Of a stretch of 64,000 nt of DNA, positions 1 through 8,191 are shown in pieces (the first letter of the stretch is position 1; every line of letters starts with the position of its first letter). The notes under the pieces were generated by a model. It did no database searches. It was not told the DNA's origin and saw only the letters and a list, made by a program, of their open reading frames with translations. Origin of the DNA: Arthrobacter sp. B6 (GTDB lineage: Bacteria > Actinomycetota > Actinomycetes > Actinomycetales > Micrococcaceae); the NCBI RefSeq assembly GCF_001663775.1, contig NZ_KV467169.1:635206-699205 (forward strand), given 5' to 3'. Both the position numbers and the translations under genes were made by a program.

Positions 1-1
1 T

Positions 2-823
2 GTTTACGCCGGAGAAGGCATGCGCACCGACGGATACCTGCACGCTCAGCAGGTAGGTTCCGGGTGGAATATTTTCAACACCCTAACGCAGGTCGGGGAT
101 TCTGACAGTGAGGGGAAGCCGGATCTGGTGACCCGCCATTCGGACGGTTCCTTGTGGTTCTACGCCGGAAACGGTGCGGGCGGCTACCAAACAGGCCGCG
201 TCATCGGCACCGGCTGGAACATCTACGACAGGATCGTCGGGGGGGGCGACTCCAACCGCGACGGACGCAGGGACCTCCTCGCCCGGCGCACCGACGGCAC
301 CCTGTGGTTCTATGCCGGCGACGGAAGAGGCAACTACGAATCCGCACGCCAGGTCGGCAGCGGATGGCAGATCTTCGACCACATCGTCAGCGCCGGAGAC
401 TCCAACAGCGACGGCGTCCCGGACCTGGTGACACGCCACCCCGACGGCGGCCTGTGGTCCTACGCCGGCGATGGAACCGGCGGCTACAAGACGGGACAAA
501 AAATAGGTACAGGCTGGCAAATCTACGACCAGTTCGTCAGCACCGGTGACTTCGACTCCGACGGCAAACCCGACCTCCTGGCACGGCACCCCCACGGCAG
601 CCTCTGGTTCTACGCCGGAGAGGGCAACGGAACCTACCGAACCGCACGCCAGATCGGCACCGGCTGGACCATCTATGACCAGATCGTCGGCGCGGGAGAC
701 AACAACAGCGACGGAAAGGCCGACCTCGTAGGCCGAAAGGCCGACGGAAGCCTCTGGTTCTACGCCGGAGACGGCATGCGCACCGACGGATACCTCGGCG
801 CCAGAGCCGCGGGAAGTCTCTAG
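2..823 (+). CDS. FG-GAP/VCBS-like repeat protein, 5' end outside window
   Basis: The reading frame is open to the left edge, so the first ATG at 20 is probably internal and only the C-terminal part is seen. It is built of 50-residue (150-nt) units starting with GW at 61, 211, 361, 511 and 661. Each carries a D-x-[DN]-x-[DE]-G calcium-loop-like motif followed by PDL and a SLWFYAG strand. This fits the beta-propeller FG-GAP/VCBS class, which usually forms the C-terminal carbohydrate- or wall-binding part of secreted actinobacterial hydrolases. The catalytic part, if any, lies upstream. The segment MRTDGYL occurs near both ends (20 and 776). It is convergent with the GtrA gene. The repeat class is well supported; the function of the whole protein cannot be told. 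Confidence 0.8.
   Translation, partial: VYAGEGMRTDGYLHAQQVGSGWNIFNTLTQVGDSDSEGKPDLVTRHSDGSLWFYAGNGAGGYQTGRVIGTGWNIYDRIVGGGDSNRDGRRDLLARRTDGTLWFYAGDGRGNYESARQVGSGWQIFDHIVSAGDSNSDGVPDLVTRHPDGGLWSYAGDGTGGYKTGQKIGTGWQIYDQFVSTGDFDSDGKPDLLARHPHGSLWFYAGEGNGTYRTARQIGTGWTIYDQIVGAGDNNSDGKADLVGRKADGSLWFYAGDGMRTDGYLGARAAGSL
61..810 (+). repeat. Five in-frame tandem repeats of 150 nt
   Basis: Units begin at 61, 211, 361, 511 and 661 with an exact 150-nt spacing. Each encodes a GW[NQT]I[FY] start, a calcium-loop-like motif and an LW[FS]YAG[DNE]G segment. Units differ at many codon positions, so they are diverged at DNA level but fixed in length. Confidence 0.85.
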
Positions 824-1118
824 GTCAGCGCATCGCGGGCACGGTCAACTGGAGACGGGAACCGTACCGGCTCTTCACGATGAGCGCATTCGGGGGGCAA
901 CGCCGGAGTCGTGCATGGCATGCGTGGCGGGGCTGCGGAAGCCGAGAGGAGTCCCGCGGAAGTGTTCGAGTCCAGGGTCGTCTGCCGGTGCCGCGTGGTC
1001 GGAGTAAGCCTGCAGGGCGGCGACTGCATCGTGCCACTGCTTCAGTCGTTACGGCTGGGGAACTTGGCGCATCTGAAACGCGTTCACCGGGACACGAACA
1101 GGGCAGGCGTGTACAGAA
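824..1118. other. Intergenic region with possible gene remnant
   Basis: About 295 nt separate two convergent genes. No start codon with a ribosome site was found. On the minus strand a 57-codon stretch without stops (1048 down to 875) encodes a protein-like sequence containing QWHDAVAALQAYSDHAAP and LEHFRGTPLGF, ending at a stop at 875-877. It may be the eroded 3' end of a lost gene. The family is not recognised. Confidence 0.3.
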
Positions 1119-1553
1119 TCAGGCAGTTACTTCTTCGCTGTCACTTTTCTCGGCCGGAGTGCCACGGAAGATCCAATGCTTGTATAGCAGGAAGTTCCAA
1201 GCCGTAATCATGATCGTGGAAACAACTTTCCCGATTTGGTAGCCCGCACCCAGCCAATCAATAAGATTAACGATTACGTCAACGGCAAAAGTATTGAAAA
1301 CCACCAGCAGGCAATATTTGAGGAAGCTGACGCTTGTGCCGTTTTTCGCCCTGAAGGTAAAAATGCGCTGGAGGGCAAAGTTGAATGCCAGGCTGGTAAG
1401 GAACGCGATTGGCGTCGCCAGCCAAAGCTCAACTCCAAAAACCTCATGGAGGAGCATCAGAAGACCGAGATCTATGGCAAAAGAAATGCCGCCGACGATT
1501 ATGAATCTGGCAATCTCATTGTTCAGTACGATCTTCGAATGCCTTCTAAGCAC
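1119..1553 (-). CDS. GtrA-like membrane protein
   Basis: A 144-residue protein with four hydrophobic segments at about 12-38, 43-67, 76-100 and 104-127. The N-terminal RFIIVGGISFAIDLG and the late W[NK]FLLYKHWIF segment are typical of GtrA/DPMS-like proteins. These help move or present polyprenyl-phosphate-linked sugars at the membrane for glycosylation of surface polymers. The start is GTG at 1553 with AGAGGA just upstream. The length is normal for the family. It sits at the edge of the glycan locus, which suits a role in supplying lipid-linked sugar, but the sugar cannot be inferred. Confidence 0.85.
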   Translation of the reverse strand: MLRRHSKIVLNNEIARFIIVGGISFAIDLGLLMLLHEVFGVELWLATPIAFLTSLAFNFALQRIFTFRAKNGTSVSFLKYCLLVVFNTFAVDVIVNLIDWLGAGYQIGKVVSTIMITAWNFLLYKHWIFRGTPAEKSDSEEVTA

Positions 1554-1862
1554 TTATCCTCTTAGCTTCCAATGGGTATTTGGCTTTATGTGCCGGCCTC
1601 TAAATGCTGGCCCAATAAGGCGTGACCACTCAATTTTGCGGCTCAAGGAGAACAAGAGCGGACTCTAACACGTTGCTGTGGCGGCTGCATGGCAGTCAAA
1701 CACACACGCACCGTCCCGCCAGGCCAGCCACCGTCATGGCATGCCGAACCTCCAGTATACGCTAGCATACAGAGGCTCCTGTCTCGGGGGTCCACGAAAT
1801 GGATCAGCCAGCGGGCCGCCCACACCACGCACGCCCTGCGACAATTCACTTAGGACTAAAGA
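1554..1862. other. Divergent intergenic region
   Basis: About 309 nt lie between the divergent GtrA-like gene and the 653-residue membrane protein. No credible gene was found. It must hold promoters for both sides. An AT-richer stretch near 1757-1772 (GTATACGCTAGCATAC) is the most promoter-like part, and AGGA at 1852-1855 is the ribosome site for the TTG start at 1863. Confidence 0.4.
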
Positions 1863-3824
1863 TTGACAACGATATCGGCACCTTCTTCATATCTCACCCG
1901 ATATTGGAGGAAGGCTATTGCGTGGGCGTGGCTCCACGATAATTCTCTTAAGTTGGCAGTTATCGTCGCCTATTTGATTGTCGTGGTTTGCGGAGCCACC
2001 ACTTCCTCTATCGGGATGCCCACCCTGCGCCAGGATCCAGGCAATCCTTTAGGCCTGCAGCTCGGCGAAGCGTCATCAATTCGGGCGGACGAATATAACG
2101 CCTTCTCACCAATCGTGCTGTCGATCATGGCCACCGGCGGTGCGCCTACCACCAGTATCCTGTCCGCAGCCGCCAATCTGGTACACCGTTATCCGTCGGG
2201 GGGATTCTTTGAAACATTCGTGTTCTTCGACTCCACCCTGCTGCGGACAGCGTCCTTCCTCCCGGACACCATGGTGTTCGCCGCGCACTGGTGGCTCCCG
2301 GCCCTCCTCCTTTTCCTGTTTCTGCCGAAGTGGTTCGCCCAGGTAGGGGCAGAACGCCGGTGGGGGTGGCTGGCGGCGTTCCTTATCGCCCTGTCACCTG
2401 CAGCATCCTGGTGGACCATGATGCCCATCCAGCTCATCGCATACACCATCGTCGGATGCAGTCTGCTCCTATCCGCCCACCGCCGCTTCATGCTCCAACA
2501 GCGCCTAGTCCCTGTTGCGCTGTGCGTGGCGTCGGGGCTTCTGCTTGCAGGCCTTCCGAGCTTCTACATCCCCTGGTCCATCGTTCTTGGCCTCCCGATG
2601 CTGGCAGCCAGCGCAGCCTGGATTCTGGCCTACAGGGGGCAATGGCGGCCAAAGATCCTGGCCCTGGGAGGGGCCGGATCAGTGGCGCTGATTTTCGCAG
2701 CAGGAACATTGTGGGAAAACCGGAGTGGCATTTCGGCACTGCTGGAAACTGTGTACCCAGGATCCCGCCGGTCAACGGGTGCAGCACAGGCACTGGCCAT
2801 GCTGTTCGGTGCGCCTGCCCTTGGCCCGCTTCGCGACATGACTCCGGTGGGCAGCAACGAAAGCGAACTGTCTACAGCCTTCACGATCACTTTCGTCTGG
2901 GCAGCTTTGCTGCTGGTAGCCATCAAGAAGTTTGGACCGCTGCGTGACAATGTCGTCATCTTGGTCGTTTCGGCATTCGGGCTTGTGTGGCTGGCCTGGT
3001 GCACCATTAATTTCGGTGACCGGGGCGCGGCCATTCCCCTTCTGAATTACGTCCAGCCTGCACGGGCTGCACAGGTCTGCGGAATCCTGGGGGCCGTCCT
3101 CGTGTGCCTTCTGTTGTCCCGGCTGCCGGCCAAACCCAATTGGCGGCTTTCAGCCGTCGCAGGAATGTCCTGCGGTCTCGTCACCGCCTACGCGGCCTCC
3201 GCGCTTCAGCAGTCATACCTTCCAATCATCAATGAACCGTTCATTGCTGTTGTCGCCGTTGCAGTCACCGTAAGCATTTTCTGCGTGACGAATTTTCCCG
3301 GCAAGATCTGGCCTCTGGTCCTGATTTCGCTGCTGGCGGCACTCCCGGTCATCGGCACCAACCCCCTCCTCTTCGGCCTGGGCGACCTCAGGGCGTCTGA
3401 AACCGCTTCCTACTTGCGCGCTGAAGCTACATCGGCAGCTGCAACCGACGGCGTATGGGCGTCAGACCTCCCCGCATTTGACACCGTCATGCTGGCCAAC
3501 GGCGTTCCTTCGTTGAGCGGCTTGCAGCGTTCGGGACCGAACAGGGAAGAATGGATGAAGCTCGACCCGGAAGCCACCCACGTCAACGAGTGGAATCGGG
3601 GCGGCGGCTTCATCTACTTCCAGTGGGCGACAGGACTGCCGATGTTCTTCGGCAATAACGGATCGGACTCAGCCATCGTCCGCGCGGATCCCTGCGATCT
3701 CAAAGAGCGCATACCCAACCTGCAGGGAATAGCCTCAACACATCCCCTCAACGCCGAATGCCTGCAGCCCGAGCGCACGCTCACTTGGTCCGGACAAGAG
3801 ATGTTCGTCTACAAAGTGTCATAA
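1863..3824 (+). CDS. Large multi-pass membrane protein of glycan locus
   Basis: A 653-residue protein with a hydrophobic segment at about 30-50 followed by an extracytoplasmic loop containing SSIRADEY. About a dozen further membrane segments and a C-terminal soluble domain of about 130 residues follow. An acidic motif in the first outer loop recalls GT-C glycosyltransferases. It resembles large actinobacterial envelope-locus proteins of the DUF7657 type (named from memory). The start is TTG at 1863, supported by AGGA at 1852-1855 with 7-nt spacing. It is convergent with the next membrane protein. A role in transferring sugar from a polyprenyl carrier is inference. Confidence 0.65.
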   Translation: MTTISAPSSYLTRYWRKAIAWAWLHDNSLKLAVIVAYLIVVVCGATTSSIGMPTLRQDPGNPLGLQLGEASSIRADEYNAFSPIVLSIMATGGAPTTSILSAAANLVHRYPSGGFFETFVFFDSTLLRTASFLPDTMVFAAHWWLPALLLFLFLPKWFAQVGAERRWGWLAAFLIALSPAASWWTMMPIQLIAYTIVGCSLLLSAHRRFMLQQRLVPVALCVASGLLLAGLPSFYIPWSIVLGLPMLAASAAWILAYRGQWRPKILALGGAGSVALIFAAGTLWENRSGISALLETVYPGSRRSTGAAQALAMLFGAPALGPLRDMTPVGSNESELSTAFTITFVWAALLLVAIKKFGPLRDNVVILVVSAFGLVWLAWCTINFGDRGAAIPLLNYVQPARAAQVCGILGAVLVCLLLSRLPAKPNWRLSAVAGMSCGLVTAYAASALQQSYLPIINEPFIAVVAVAVTVSIFCVTNFPGKIWPLVLISLLAALPVIGTNPLLFGLGDLRASETASYLRAEATSAAATDGVWASDLPAFDTVMLANGVPSLSGLQRSGPNREEWMKLDPEATHVNEWNRGGGFIYFQWATGLPMFFGNNGSDSAIVRADPCDLKERIPNLQGIASTHPLNAECLQPERTLTWSGQEMFVYKVS

Positions 3825-3872
3825 CCGCAAAGTTCCGTCCGCCATCACCGCTAAGGGGCGACACGCACCCGC

Positions 3873-5237
3873 CTACCGCAGAAGGGCACACTCGACCCTC
3901 AGCCCTCCGGCCAACCACTGATTCGGGGCGACGTCAACTGCCGCAGCAGCAAGGGCCGGATCGCTGCGGCACGCCTCGCGTGCGGCGCTTACGCCCGTCC
4001 GCCATTCAGGGCCTTCGTTCCGGGCCGTGTTCTGGGGAAAGAAGTAGATGCACTGAAGCACCAGGAACACAGAGAAGGCCGCGGCGGCGAGATGCCGGGT
4101 TTTACTTCGGTCACACAGCGCCGCCAACGGCAGCAGGGCCAGGACGAACATGGACGGCACCGTTGAGTAACGGGAAAGGAAGAACTTCTCCCACCTTTCG
4201 TCGTCGAAGGCCGCATAGTCGAAGTATTCCTGGAAGTTCACGACCTGGGTAGCGCTCCACACTGCGATGGACGACAGCAGGAAAACAGCAGCAAGCTGCC
4301 GTTGCTCCGTAGTTCCCTTCCAGGCAACAAGGACCGCGGCAAGCGCGAAAGGCACGGCGGCAAGAATCGCCGGCCAGGCCGCAAAGTTTTGTATGTTGGC
4401 AATAATCTGCGTTGAATTCCCGTACACAACTGCAGAGGAGCTGTTCAGAAACCAACCCACAACCATCGAAGGAAAGCTCAGCGGGTGACCCTCCGGGTGG
4501 GACCGCGGGTTCGACATGGTCGCGACGGCCTGGAAAACAAGGCCAATTACGAGCCCGCTCCGAGCCGGCCACATGGCCTTGTCCCTGAACCTGAGGGCAA
4601 AAAGAGGAATGAAGAGTGCGGTGACTATTTCCGTCAAGGCTCCAAGCAGCGCCGCTGAAAAGAGCACCACTCCCGACAGCCGTGACGTGGCCGGCTTTAG
4701 GAGAAGCCAAGGCATGAGCCAAAGAAAATAGGAATGAATGTTGGCAAAATTTGCAAGCGTCTCAAGTGGTGCCGGAGCCACCAGTACCGTGATCGAGGCC
4801 CATCCCAGCCTGGCGTAGACGTTGGAGGTCACGGCCTTCGAGCAGTAGAACACCAGCAGTGCAACCATGGCGACCACAACGCAGCTGAGAAAATTCATGG
4901 CGAGCGCGTAATCGTCAACAGCGAAAAAGCGGACCACCGTCTTGGCTGCCAGTCGCGGCACAACGTGCAGGTAACCGTCGTACGGGGCGAAGATATCCAA
5001 GAGGCCCTTGCGCGCCATAGCGTCCCGAAGAAAAATGCCTCCGTCCTCCGCCCACACGACGTCGCGGGCAGAAGGCGGCATCCGCATGAAGGCGAGGACT
5101 GCGACGGCCAGAACCCCGAGGACACCTGCCGCAGTCCGCCCGGGCAAGGCCTTGATCGAGAGCTTTGAAAACAAGCCGCTCAACTGGAACTTCAAAGTTC
5201 TCCTAAAAATTGTGGGGAATGCGTCCGGCGCCGGCAT
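3873..5237 (-). CDS. Multi-pass membrane protein, GT-C-like
   Basis: A 454-residue polytopic protein from the ATG at 5237. The frame stays open to 5387, but that would run into the divergent lipoprotein gene, so the internal ATG is preferred. After the first membrane segment it has VVWAEDGGIFLRDA, an acidic first-loop motif seen in many actinobacterial envelope membrane proteins and reminiscent of GT-C enzymes. About ten more hydrophobic segments follow, then a short extracytoplasmic tail with two cysteines. The family is not firmly recognised. Its neighbours suggest transfer of sugars onto a surface polymer. Confidence 0.6.
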   Translation of the reverse strand: MPAPDAFPTIFRRTLKFQLSGLFSKLSIKALPGRTAAGVLGVLAVAVLAFMRMPPSARDVVWAEDGGIFLRDAMARKGLLDIFAPYDGYLHVVPRLAAKTVVRFFAVDDYALAMNFLSCVVVAMVALLVFYCSKAVTSNVYARLGWASITVLVAPAPLETLANFANIHSYFLWLMPWLLLKPATSRLSGVVLFSAALLGALTEIVTALFIPLFALRFRDKAMWPARSGLVIGLVFQAVATMSNPRSHPEGHPLSFPSMVVGWFLNSSSAVVYGNSTQIIANIQNFAAWPAILAAVPFALAAVLVAWKGTTEQRQLAAVFLLSSIAVWSATQVVNFQEYFDYAAFDDERWEKFFLSRYSTVPSMFVLALLPLAALCDRSKTRHLAAAAFSVFLVLQCIYFFPQNTARNEGPEWRTGVSAAREACRSDPALAAAAVDVAPNQWLAGGLRVECALLR

Positions 5238-5347
5238 GCGGCTGCCGCCTGGCACGATTCCGGCTGGGTGCGTCAGCAACGCTAGTCTAGTGAGGACGGA
5301 TCGACGATATTGGTCTGCGCCCAAGAACCAGATGAAGGAAATGCTCT

Positions 5348-6412
5348 GTGAATTCTCGCCGGTCGGGACGGTGCCCCTTACTAGCAATCCTTTGCTGCCT
5401 TATCCTGCTGGCCGGATGCTCCTCCCCGTCACGACCTGACACCGTTCGCGGTGCACTGATCATCGTCGGCAGCGGGGCCCAGCACACAGCGATCAACACT
5501 TGGGGCAACGAGTGGTCTGCTCAATACAATGGTGCTTCAGTGAACTTCTCGCCGGATGGGCAGGACGTTGGCATCCAGGCCCTCCTCAAGGGGAATACCT
5601 ATGTGGCAACAAGTGACACGCCGTTAACGGAACATCAGGCAGCAGAGTCGAAGAAGGCATGCGGCGCACAGGGCGCCTTCTCGATTCCGACCTCAATCAC
5701 TCCGATCGGAGTCGCGTACAACCTGGGGGCGACGCGGGGCCTGAAACTGGACGCACCTGCTCTCGCGGGAATATTCTCCGGCAGCATCCGGAAGTGGAAC
5801 GACACACGGATCCAGTCCCTAAACCCCGCTGCGGAATTACCGGACGACGAAATTATCCCGGTGACTCCGGAGGAACCTACCCCGCTGGCTTTCGCCGCGA
5901 GCAGTTACCTCTCGAAAGACGGCGAGGGGTCCTGGACCAGCCCGCCGTCCCGTGAATGGCCCCTTGATATACCGGGTGCCAAAGTGGAAACGGAAGGCGA
6001 CATCGGCCAGGAAGTCGACGATAACTTCGGGACCATTGCCTTTATGAAGATGGGCGACATAGGCACCCGCTTCAACACCATGTCGCTAAAATTCAGCGGC
6101 GAATACGCGTCGCTCAGCGCAGATCCAATAAGTCAGGCAATTGCCCAAAGTGTGGTTGTCGCGGATCCGCACGGGGTGACTGTCACCATGGGCTCCGGTA
6201 ACGGCTACCAGCTCGCCACTGTCAACTATCAGGTCTTTTGTTCAGACTATAAGAACGACACACTCGCCACGTTGGTGAGGTCGTGGGCCGAATTCGTCGT
6301 CAGCGAACCCGGGCAGACAAAGGCACGGATCTATGCCGGAATCCATTCTCCGAACGAAGCAGCACTCGAAGCATCACGGGAACTCGCTGCCACCATTGGA
6401 TCGGTTTCCTAG
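5348..6412 (+). CDS. PstS-like substrate-binding lipoprotein
   Basis: A 354-residue secreted lipoprotein with a signal peptide and lipobox LAGC at about 22-25. The PBP-like domain shows the PstS landmarks IIVGSGAQHTA, an IQALLKG segment, ATSDTPL and IRKWND. PstS proteins capture phosphate for the PstCAB importer, but no pstC, pstA or pstB gene lies nearby. The usual ligand loop GSGAG is replaced by DGQDVG, so phosphate may not be the ligand. The GTG start at 5348 is fixed by AAGGAA at 5335-5340 with 7-nt spacing. The next gene begins within 4 nt of the stop or shortly after, which suggests co-transcription. Confidence 0.75.
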   Translation: MNSRRSGRCPLLAILCCLILLAGCSSPSRPDTVRGALIIVGSGAQHTAINTWGNEWSAQYNGASVNFSPDGQDVGIQALLKGNTYVATSDTPLTEHQAAESKKACGAQGAFSIPTSITPIGVAYNLGATRGLKLDAPALAGIFSGSIRKWNDTRIQSLNPAAELPDDEIIPVTPEEPTPLAFAASSYLSKDGEGSWTSPPSREWPLDIPGAKVETEGDIGQEVDDNFGTIAFMKMGDIGTRFNTMSLKFSGEYASLSADPISQAIAQSVVVADPHGVTVTMGSGNGYQLATVNYQVFCSDYKNDTLATLVRSWAEFVVSEPGQTKARIYAGIHSPNEAALEASRELAATIGSVS

Positions 6413-6415
6413 CGG

Positions 6416-8092
6416 ATGAGTCTCAGGAACGCGGAGCCGTCCACCCACGGATCAAACAAACGGAGCAGCATGTTGGATTTTTCACCTGCGGTAGGGACTC
6501 CGCGGCTGGGCAAAGGCCTTCCGAAGGTGCTGCGTCCGGCCTTTCAGGGTAATTACCTCGGGTACTTCCTTCTGTTTGCTGCCTTGGGTGCTATCTGGGC
6601 GCTCGCCACTCCCCTCATGGCCTACCCCGACGAGCCGTCGCACACGATCCGGGCGGCCGCTGTGGTACGGGGTCAGGTCGGGGTCGAGCCCGGGCAGTCC
6701 TTCGGAAACGGCGTACATGTCCAGGTTCCGTCGCAGATCGCCAATTTGGAGGCACAGAAATGCTTTGCGTTCTACCGGGACCGCACAGCCGACTGCGCTC
6801 CTGAGATCCCCGCCGAAGACACGTTTGACGCGATCGGCGTCACGTCGGCTGGTACTTATAACCCCCTGTACTACTGGATAGTGGGGTTGCCGAGCCTGTT
6901 CATGACTGGTGCCGCCAACATCTACGCCATGCGGATTGTCAGTGTCATCGCGTCGGCGTTGTTCTACGCCGCAGCGTTCATGTCACTCAGGCGGCTCCGC
7001 AAGCCGAAATGGCCGACCGTCGCAGCGGCCCTTGGAGTCACACCAATGGTTCTCTTTCTTTCGTCCGGCATAAATCCGAACTCAATAGAAATCGCCGCAA
7101 CGCTGGCCGCGTTTTGCGGCCTCCTGGCCGCCCTGGACAATTCGGCCCGGCTGGGACGCATGCTTCCGGCTATTGCCACCGTCGGTGTTGCCACAGCCGT
7201 CCTGGCCAATACCCGGTCCGTGTCCTTGGTCTGGCTTCTCATCGCCGTCGTAACCGCCTGCCTGTTCTACAGGTGGAGCGACGTCAAACGGCTGATCCGG
7301 AACCGCTACGTCCTGGTGGCGATGGGTGTCGGTGCCGGCGGTGTGGCGCTCGGCCTGGTATGGACTTTGGTTGGCATGAACGCGCCGCCGTCCAGCGGCA
7401 CTGCACCCGAGGGCATAGCCAATCCGGATCCAGGCGTGGCGCCGTACCGGGCCTTTCTCACCATGCTGGACCGAACCTTCGACTTCATCCCACAGTATGT
7501 AGGCGTCGTTGGCTGGCTGGACACCCCGGTCCCGCAGGCCGCCATTGCGTTCTGGAGCATGCTCTTCATCGGCATTCTCCTGCTGGCGGCATTGTCCCGG
7601 CCGCGAAAGGTGCTCTGGGGTGTCGTGTTTGCGCTCGGGTCACTCGCAATGGTCCCCGCCGCTCTCCAGGCGTCGCTGGTAGCCACGGTGGGCTTCTTCT
7701 GGCAGGGGCGGTACAACCTGCCACTGCTGCTGATCGTGTTGGTTTCAGCCGGCCTTGCTCTGCGGACCCACTCATTTCCTGTAGGCAGCAAGGGCCGGGC
7801 AATTACGCGGGTGCTGGTCATTTCAGGTGTGGCCGCCCACGTGCTTTCTTTCCTGTACGTCCTGCGCCGCTACGTCGTCGGAATCATCGACATCAGCACG
7901 TGGCAGACGATGCTTACGCATCCGAGCTGGCAGCCTCCACTGGGCTGGCTGGGCATCACAGTTCTGTACACCCTCGTGCTGGCTGTGGCGGCTCAGGGGC
8001 TGTATGGATACCTCTATCCGGGGCACCGGCTGGTGAAAGTGCCTGTCCGGAAGCGTCAAGCCGCGGTAAGGGACATGGCTCCCAGGCCCTAG
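6416..8092 (+). CDS. DUF2142 family membrane protein
   Basis: A 558-residue polytopic protein. After the first membrane segment it has ATPLMAYPDEPSH, the acidic PDEPSH motif of DUF2142 proteins, then a loop with paired cysteines and about ten hydrophobic segments. DUF2142 members sit in surface-polysaccharide loci and look like GT-C sugar transferases. ATG 6416 follows the previous stop by 3 nt but lacks a clear ribosome site. ATG 6470 has GGAG 4 nt upstream and would remove 18 residues, so the start is uncertain. The gene is followed by a hairpin terminator and converges with the rfbC-rfbD fusion. Confidence 0.8.
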   Translation: MSLRNAEPSTHGSNKRSSMLDFSPAVGTPRLGKGLPKVLRPAFQGNYLGYFLLFAALGAIWALATPLMAYPDEPSHTIRAAAVVRGQVGVEPGQSFGNGVHVQVPSQIANLEAQKCFAFYRDRTADCAPEIPAEDTFDAIGVTSAGTYNPLYYWIVGLPSLFMTGAANIYAMRIVSVIASALFYAAAFMSLRRLRKPKWPTVAAALGVTPMVLFLSSGINPNSIEIAATLAAFCGLLAALDNSARLGRMLPAIATVGVATAVLANTRSVSLVWLLIAVVTACLFYRWSDVKRLIRNRYVLVAMGVGAGGVALGLVWTLVGMNAPPSSGTAPEGIANPDPGVAPYRAFLTMLDRTFDFIPQYVGVVGWLDTPVPQAAIAFWSMLFIGILLLAALSRPRKVLWGVVFALGSLAMVPAALQASLVATVGFFWQGRYNLPLLLIVLVSAGLALRTHSFPVGSKGRAITRVLVISGVAAHVLSFLYVLRRYVVGIIDISTWQTMLTHPSWQPPLGWLGITVLYTLVLAVAAQGLYGYLYPGHRLVKVPVRKRQAAVRDMAPRP

Positions 8093-8125
8093 CGCTGCCA
8101 GACACTCGCGCTACAGCACGAAAAT

Positions 8126-8163
8126 GCCGGGTGCAGTCCCCGATCAGAGGGACCACACCCGGC
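8126..8163. terminator. Hairpin terminator between convergent genes
   Basis: GCCGGGTG at 8126-8133 pairs with CACCCGGC at 8156-8163. An inner GTCCC/GGGAC stem (8136-8140 with 8149-8153) closes an eight-base loop. It lies between the stops of the DUF2142 gene and the rfbC-rfbD fusion. There is no U-run on the plus strand; on the minus strand the hairpin is followed by TTTT. Confidence 0.7.
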
Positions 8164-8191
8164 GGCAGTTCAGGAACGCCTCGCCGAGCCC

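Noticed and set aside
1757..1772. GTATACGCTAGCATAC as an operator palindrome
   Set aside because: Only the outer GTAT/ATAC arms match; too weak to call an operator.
4111..4722. Minus-strand 203-codon frame inside the GT-C-like membrane gene
   Set aside because: Other-frame shadow; the parent frame has regular membrane segments.
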